A stretch of 9,267 nucleotides of DNA. Origin: Planctomycetaceae bacterium UBA4732 (GTDB taxonomy: Bacteria; Planctomycetota; Planctomycetia; Gemmatales; Gemmataceae). This document shows positions 5,953-9,267 of this stretch, in pieces. The notes under the pieces were generated by a model. That model saw only the letters and a list, made by a program, of their open reading frames with translations, ran no database searches and was not told the origin of the DNA. Position numbers and translations under genes: made by a program. The stretch covers positions 7,554 through 16,820 of the forward strand of contig DHJA01000299.1 of the NCBI GenBank assembly GCA_002404095.1, read 5' to 3'. Every line of letters starts with the position of its first letter. Position 1 is the stretch's first letter.

Positions 5953-6038
5953 GGGCGCCCGCTCCGCGGGCGCCATTTCCGTCAGGGAAGGCTGGATCAC
6001 GACTCCGAACCGTCAAGGCGCCCGCGGAGCGGGCGCCC
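5953..6038. repeat. Perfect 22-bp inverted repeat made of two 9-bp mini-hairpins (REP-like)
   Basis: Arms 5953-5974 and 6017-6038 are exact reverse complements with a 42-nt spacer. Each arm is itself a hairpin: stem GGCGCCCGC with loop TCC at 5954-5974, and the same stem with loop GGA at 6017-6037. The stem sequence differs from that at 1095-1154, but stem length, loop sequence and the CGC-TCC-GCG centre are identical. It lies between divergent genes, just upstream of the putative promoter at 6056. Confidence 0.85.
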
Positions 6039-6055
6039 TACTCTCCAACAATTCC

Positions 6056-6085
6056 TTGACGCCGGATGCGAACGTGCGTCACAAT
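6056..6085 (+). promoter_or_regulatory. Possible promoter of the secreted hydrolase-like gene
   Basis: TTGACG (6056-6061, 5 of 6 with consensus) is followed after 18 nt by CACAAT (6080-6085, 4 of 6). A start near 6092 would leave a leader of about 70 nt before the ATG at 6164. Downstream of it lie only the leader and the ribosome binding site. Confidence 0.4.
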
Positions 6086-6150
6086 GGTGTCTGCGGCGCG
6101 GTTCGGCTCGGCGGCGCGCTCGCGGGGGAGTTGGCGACGCCCACCGAGAA

Positions 6151-6156
6151 AAGGAG
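6151..6156 (+). promoter_or_regulatory. Ribosome binding site fixing the ATG at 6164
   Basis: AAGGAG is placed 7 nt before the ATG at 6164 and is the best-matched ribosome binding site in the window. It selects this start over an in-frame TTG at 6056 that overlaps the putative -35 element and would place 36 non-signal-like residues before the signal peptide. Confidence 0.8.
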
Positions 6157-6163
6157 CTTCGTC

Positions 6164-8593
6164 ATGCACATCCCTCCGCGCAGCCTACCGGGTCTCGCGG
6201 CCGGCGTCGTCATCTTCCTGGTCGGATTGCCTCACTCCGAGGCCCAGACTCAAGCCTCCAAGGAAGGCGAGCAGGTCGTCATAACCCTCATCGACGGCAC
6301 CATCCTTCAGGGCATGGATCGGCGCGAAGGCAAGTACAACTTTGAGGGCCAGGAAGTCATCTTTGTTCCGTCCGGCTTCTTCTTCCTCGACGACGGTCCG
6401 CGCCGCGTGTTTTTCGGCAGCAAGCTGTTGCGCGACGTAAAGCGAAGGCCCGAAACCACCGAGGAAAAGGTCCAGCGTACTCGCGACATCCGCATTAAGC
6501 CGGAAACGGTGCCGGACGTCGAGGAGGTTCTGTCCGTCGGTGCGTTTAATGAGAAGTGGGACCGAACCATCAAGTTCCGCTCCGGGCTGAATCAAAAAAA
6601 GGTCGAACAACACCTCACGATCCTCACTCCCTACTATGCGCGCACCGACGCGACCGCTCGCTGGATCTGGCCGGCCGTCTACCTGACCCGCGAGTTGGGA
6701 CCGGACGTCGTGCGCGAGCTGCTCTCATCGCACCCGGATTTTGAGGAGGACCGCAAACTTGCCGCCGATGTGCTCGTCGCACGGCGTTTCCGCTACTGCG
6801 ATTTCTTCGCCCAGGCCGGTTGGTACGACGAAGCCGAGCGCGAACTGGGACGCTTGCTCGCCGACAAGCCGTCCGACAAGGACAAGGCGCGTGCCGAGGC
6901 CGTGATCGCCGCGTTAGGCAAAATGCGTTGCCGTGAGCAGTTTGAGGCCGTCAAGCAGGCGCATAACGCCGGCCAGTTTCAAGCGGTTCGCAAGCGTTTG
7001 ACGGACTTCAACGAAAAAGCCGCCGGCGACGATACCATGACCGCGCTGCGCACCATGCGCGACGAGTACCAAGCGGCCGACAAGGCGCTCGCCGACGCGG
7101 CGCGGTTTCTTGACGATCTTTCGGCCAAATTGAGCCATAATGGCCGCGACGCCTCGCTGGTCGATGCCGCGACGATCCTCCGCGCCGGCCTTCAGCCGGA
7201 CGACCTTCCCCGCCTTGAGGCTTTTCTCGGCCAAGCGGAGCAGGCCGACCGTCAGAGCAAGGCCGGCAAAAAGGCGACGGGCCCGGCCGAGTTGCTGTCG
7301 TTGGCGATCACCGGCTGGATGCTCGGCAACCCGTCCGCCGAGGCCAAGCCGGAAACGGCCGTCCGCATCTGGCGCGCCCGCCAGTTTACCATGAAATACC
7401 TGAGTTCCGACGAGCGCGGCCGGAAGCAGTTGCTCGACAGTTATCTCCGGGACAAAGAAAACCTGGCGACCGTGGACGAGTTCACGCAGTTCATTCCGCG
7501 TCTGCCGCCGCCGGAGCCTGAACGAAACATCACCGATCAGCCGGTCGAGACGAAGACCGGCGCGGGCCGTGACGCCGCGAGCTATCTCCTGCAATTGCCG
7601 CCGGAATATCGGCCTGGCCGCAATTGGCCGGTGCTGATCGTGTTGCACCAGGCGGGCGAGACGCCGGCGGACATGCTCAAGCGCTGGAGCGAGGCGGCCG
7701 GCGCCAACGGCTACATTCTGGTCGCGCCGGAATGGGGTCAGGGACCAGGCGGCGCCTACGCCTACGGCTACAGCGACCGCGAACACGCCGTGGTGTTGGG
7801 CGCGCTGCGCGACCTACGGCGCCGCTTCGCGGTGGACTCCGACCGCGTGTTTTTGTTCGGACTTGGCCAAGGCGGGGAAATGGCCTTTGACGTGGGCCTG
7901 TCGCACCCGGACCTCTTCGCCGGGGTGCTGCCGATGAGCGCCGGGCCGAGGATGTTCGCCCGAAAGTACTTCACCAACGGACAATTTCTACCTTTTTACA
8001 TCGTGGACGGCGACCGCTCCGGCAAGGCAATCAAGGACAGCCTTCGCGGCGAGTTTGCCGATTGGGTCAGTCAGTATCCGATGATGTGGATTCAGTACAA
8101 AGGCCGCGGCGTGGAGTGGTACGGCGGCGAGGTTCCCATGATGTTCGACTGGATGCGCAATAAAAAACGGGAGTTCCCGTTGCAACAGATTGGCGTGGGG
8201 CTGAACAAGGATCTTGTAACCCAACGCGCGACGGACAACAGTTTTTACTGGCTGACCACTGAGGGGATTAAGCCGCGCCATATCAACAGCGAGACTGCTT
8301 GGCATTACGGCATTCCGTCGGCTACGCTAAGGGCGCGAATCATTCTGGACGAAGGCGTGATTTCGGTGGAGACCGTCGGCCTGAGCCAGGTGACGGTTTG
8401 GCTGGGTCGTAACGGCAACGGCGAGAGCATGATCGACTTCGACAAGCCGCTCACGGTGCGCTGGAACAAGGACAGCGTCCAGAGTACGCCGTGGAATAAG
8501 AGGAAAGTGACGCCGAGTCTGGAAACGCTGCTGGAAGACCTCGCCCGCCGCGGCGACCGGCAGCGGCTGTTTGTGGCGAAGTTGGAGTTTTAG
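6164..8593 (+). CDS. Secreted multidomain protein with a degenerate alpha/beta-hydrolase (esterase-like) domain
   Basis: An 809-aa protein. Signal peptide residues 1 to about 27 (core LAAGVVIFLVGL, probable cleavage after SEA). A small beta domain follows (about 36-92; VVITLIDGTILQG, then FFFLDDGPRRVFF), then a helix-rich region (about 126-330) that looks like degenerate TPR repeats (for example GWYDEAERELGRLLADKPSD), then a linker. An alpha/beta-hydrolase domain lies at about 465-672: PVLIVLHQAGE, the elbow strand-turn-helix DRVFLFGLGQGGEMAFDVGLSHPDLFAG, a LPFYIVDGDRSG strand, and GRGVEWYGGEVPMMFDWM. It resembles the dienelactone hydrolase/PHB depolymerase/prolyl oligopeptidase-like esterases. 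The nucleophile position of G-x-S-x-G is Gly568, and the position where such proteins usually carry the catalytic His is Val650, so I predict it is not a normal serine hydrolase. A C-terminal beta-rich domain (about 683-809) with VDVTVWL-like and MIDFDKPLTVRWN stretches closes it. Expected outside the cytoplasm. eda follows after 12 nt and may be co-transcribed. Confidence 0.9.
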   Translation: MHIPPRSLPGLAAGVVIFLVGLPHSEAQTQASKEGEQVVITLIDGTILQGMDRREGKYNFEGQEVIFVPSGFFFLDDGPRRVFFGSKLLRDVKRRPETTEEKVQRTRDIRIKPETVPDVEEVLSVGAFNEKWDRTIKFRSGLNQKKVEQHLTILTPYYARTDATARWIWPAVYLTRELGPDVVRELLSSHPDFEEDRKLAADVLVARRFRYCDFFAQAGWYDEAERELGRLLADKPSDKDKARAEAVIAALGKMRCREQFEAVKQAHNAGQFQAVRKRLTDFNEKAAGDDTMTALRTMRDEYQAADKALADAARFLDDLSAKLSHNGRDASLVDAATILRAGLQPDDLPRLEAFLGQAEQADRQSKAGKKATGPAELLSLAITGWMLGNPSAEAKPETAVRIWRARQFTMKYLSSDERGRKQLLDSYLRDKENLATVDEFTQFIPRLPPPEPERNITDQPVETKTGAGRDAASYLLQLPPEYRPGRNWPVLIVLHQAGETPADMLKRWSEAAGANGYILVAPEWGQGPGGAYAYGYSDREHAVVLGALRDLRRRFAVDSDRVFLFGLGQGGEMAFDVGLSHPDLFAGVLPMSAGPRMFARKYFTNGQFLPFYIVDGDRSGKAIKDSLRGEFADWVSQYPMMWIQYKGRGVEWYGGEVPMMFDWMRNKKREFPLQQIGVGLNKDLVTQRATDNSFYWLTTEGIKPRHINSETAWHYGIPSATLRARIILDEGVISVETVGLSQVTVWLGRNGNGESMIDFDKPLTVRWNKDSVQSTPWNKRKVTPSLETLLEDLARRGDRQRLFVAKLEF

Positions 8594-8605
8594 GGTAGGT
8601 CTCCC

Positions 8606-9267
8606 ATGAGCAAAGACTCCGACCTGCGCCGCGTACTCGACAGCGGCATCGTCGCCGTGGTCCGTTCGCCGGACGGCCAACAGCTTGTCGAAGTCGCCAG
8701 GGCGCTGGCCGACGGCGGCGTCACCGTCGTCGAAATCACCATGACCGTCCCGGACGCCCTTGATGTGGTGCGCCAGGTGCGCCGCGCGCTCGGCGACCGT
8801 ATCCTGCTCGGCGCCGGCACCATTCTCGATCCGGAAACCGCTCGCGCCGCCCTGCTCGCCGGGGCCGAATACCTCGTCGCGCCGACGTTCAACCTCGATG
8901 TGATCCGCGTCTGCCAGCGTTACGACAAGCTCATAATGCCCGGCGCCTTCACGCCTACCGAAATCCTCGCCGCATGGGAAGCGGGCGCGGACATCGTTAA
9001 AGTCTTTCCCGCCGACGTATTGGGGCCGGCCTTCTTCAAAGCGCTGCGTGGACCATTGCCTCAGATTCGACTTATGCCGACTGGCGGCGTGGACCTGCAC
9101 ACCGCCGCCGACTTCCTTCGCGCCGGCGCCTGTTGCCTCGGCGTCGGCGGCCAGCTCGTGGATCCCAAGGCCGTGGCCGCGGGCGACTTCAACCGCATCC
9201 GCAGCCTCGCCCGCCAGTACACCGCCGTGGTCGCCGATTTCCGCCAGAGTGGGCCGCTCGCTCCGCG
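8606..9267 (+). CDS. eda: KDPG/KHG aldolase (Entner-Doudoroff aldolase), 3' end cut by the window
   Basis: A 220-codon partial reading frame, open to the window edge. Eda cleaves 2-keto-3-deoxy-6-phosphogluconate to pyruvate and glyceraldehyde-3-phosphate (class I, Schiff-base). Family landmarks are all present: AVVR ending at R20, VVEITMT with E43, GAGTI with T72, MPGAFTPTE (111-119), VKVFPA with the Schiff-base lysine K132, PTGGV (158-162) in the phosphate-binding region, and GVGGQLV. The start ATG lies 12 nt after the stop of the hydrolase-like gene, with only a weak ribosome binding site (TAGGT), which suggests co-transcription or coupling. The expected catalytic core ends at about residue 205-212. 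The last residues before the edge (SGPLAPR) come from the palindrome at 9249-9267, so the true C-terminus may be extended by this element or may end in the next bases. A cytoplasmic enzyme; the assignment is firm, though a related 2-keto-3-deoxy sugar acid specificity cannot be excluded. Confidence 0.93.
   Translation, partial: MSKDSDLRRVLDSGIVAVVRSPDGQQLVEVARALADGGVTVVEITMTVPDALDVVRQVRRALGDRILLGAGTILDPETARAALLAGAEYLVAPTFNLDVIRVCQRYDKLIMPGAFTPTEILAAWEAGADIVKVFPADVLGPAFFKALRGPLPQIRLMPTGGVDLHTAADFLRAGACCLGVGGQLVDPKAVAAGDFNRIRSLARQYTAVVADFRQSGPLAP
9249..9267. repeat. Left half of a third CGC-TCC-GCG palindrome, cut by the window end
   Basis: GTGGGCCGCTCGC then TCC then GCG: the same loop and the same CGC/GCG closing pairs as the mini-hairpins at 1099-1119 and 5954-5974. 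The predicted completion (AGCGGC next) is outside the window. It overlaps the reading frame of eda. Confidence 0.55.

Noticed and set aside
6056..6163. In-frame TTG start giving 36 more residues on the hydrolase-like protein
   Set aside because: The ATG at 6164 has a strong AAGGAG at ideal spacing and starts directly with a signal peptide; the TTG overlaps the putative -35 element.
6914..7786. A 290-codon open frame antisense to the hydrolase-like gene
   Set aside because: Arg/Ala/Val/Leu-rich shadow frame without ribosome binding site or family motifs.
8327..9100. A 257-codon open frame antisense to eda and the end of the preceding gene
   Set aside because: It lies opposite two genes with clear domain motifs and reads as composition-driven.

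Overview
The window reads as chromosomal DNA of a GC-rich bacterium, most likely a planctomycete. I infer this from secreted DUF1573 and esterase-like proteins with large non-catalytic extensions, from small secreted paralogues, and above all from a dense scatter of unrelated GC-rich palindromes between genes. I found no transposase, integrase, phage gene, CRISPR array, tRNA or rRNA.

Layout. Positions 1-1000: two small secreted paralogues on the minus strand (33-449 and 580-990), separated by an imperfect inverted repeat. Positions 1000-2744: a perfect palindrome pair, then der (engA) on the plus strand, with its start reset to a GTG at 1242. Positions 2745-2951: a convergent intergenic region holding two different stem-loops. 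Positions 2952-5867: three minus-strand genes, namely a six-helix membrane protein of unknown function, then comF, then a secreted DUF1573 protein with its own probable promoter. A perfect 39-bp inverted repeat lies between the membrane protein gene and comF; it takes in the stop codon of the first and part of the ribosome binding site of the second. Positions 5868-6163: a divergent promoter region with a second palindrome pair built like the one before der. Positions 6164-9267: a plus-strand pair with a 12-nt gap, an 809-aa secreted protein with a degenerate alpha/beta-hydrolase domain, and eda (KDPG aldolase), whose 3' end runs off the window inside a third palindrome of the same type.

The genes are mostly unrelated housekeeping or envelope functions: ribosome assembly (Der), a phosphoribosyltransferase-fold protein (ComF), Entner-Doudoroff metabolism (Eda), and secreted or membrane proteins of unknown role. 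They do not form an obvious dedicated system. The notable signals are (1) the hydrolase-like protein, which appears to have lost both the nucleophile serine and the catalytic histidine; (2) palindromes with the same 9-bp stem/TCC-loop design but different, compensated stem sequences; and (3) the 39-bp hairpin spanning the stop/ribosome-binding-site junction of two co-directional genes.
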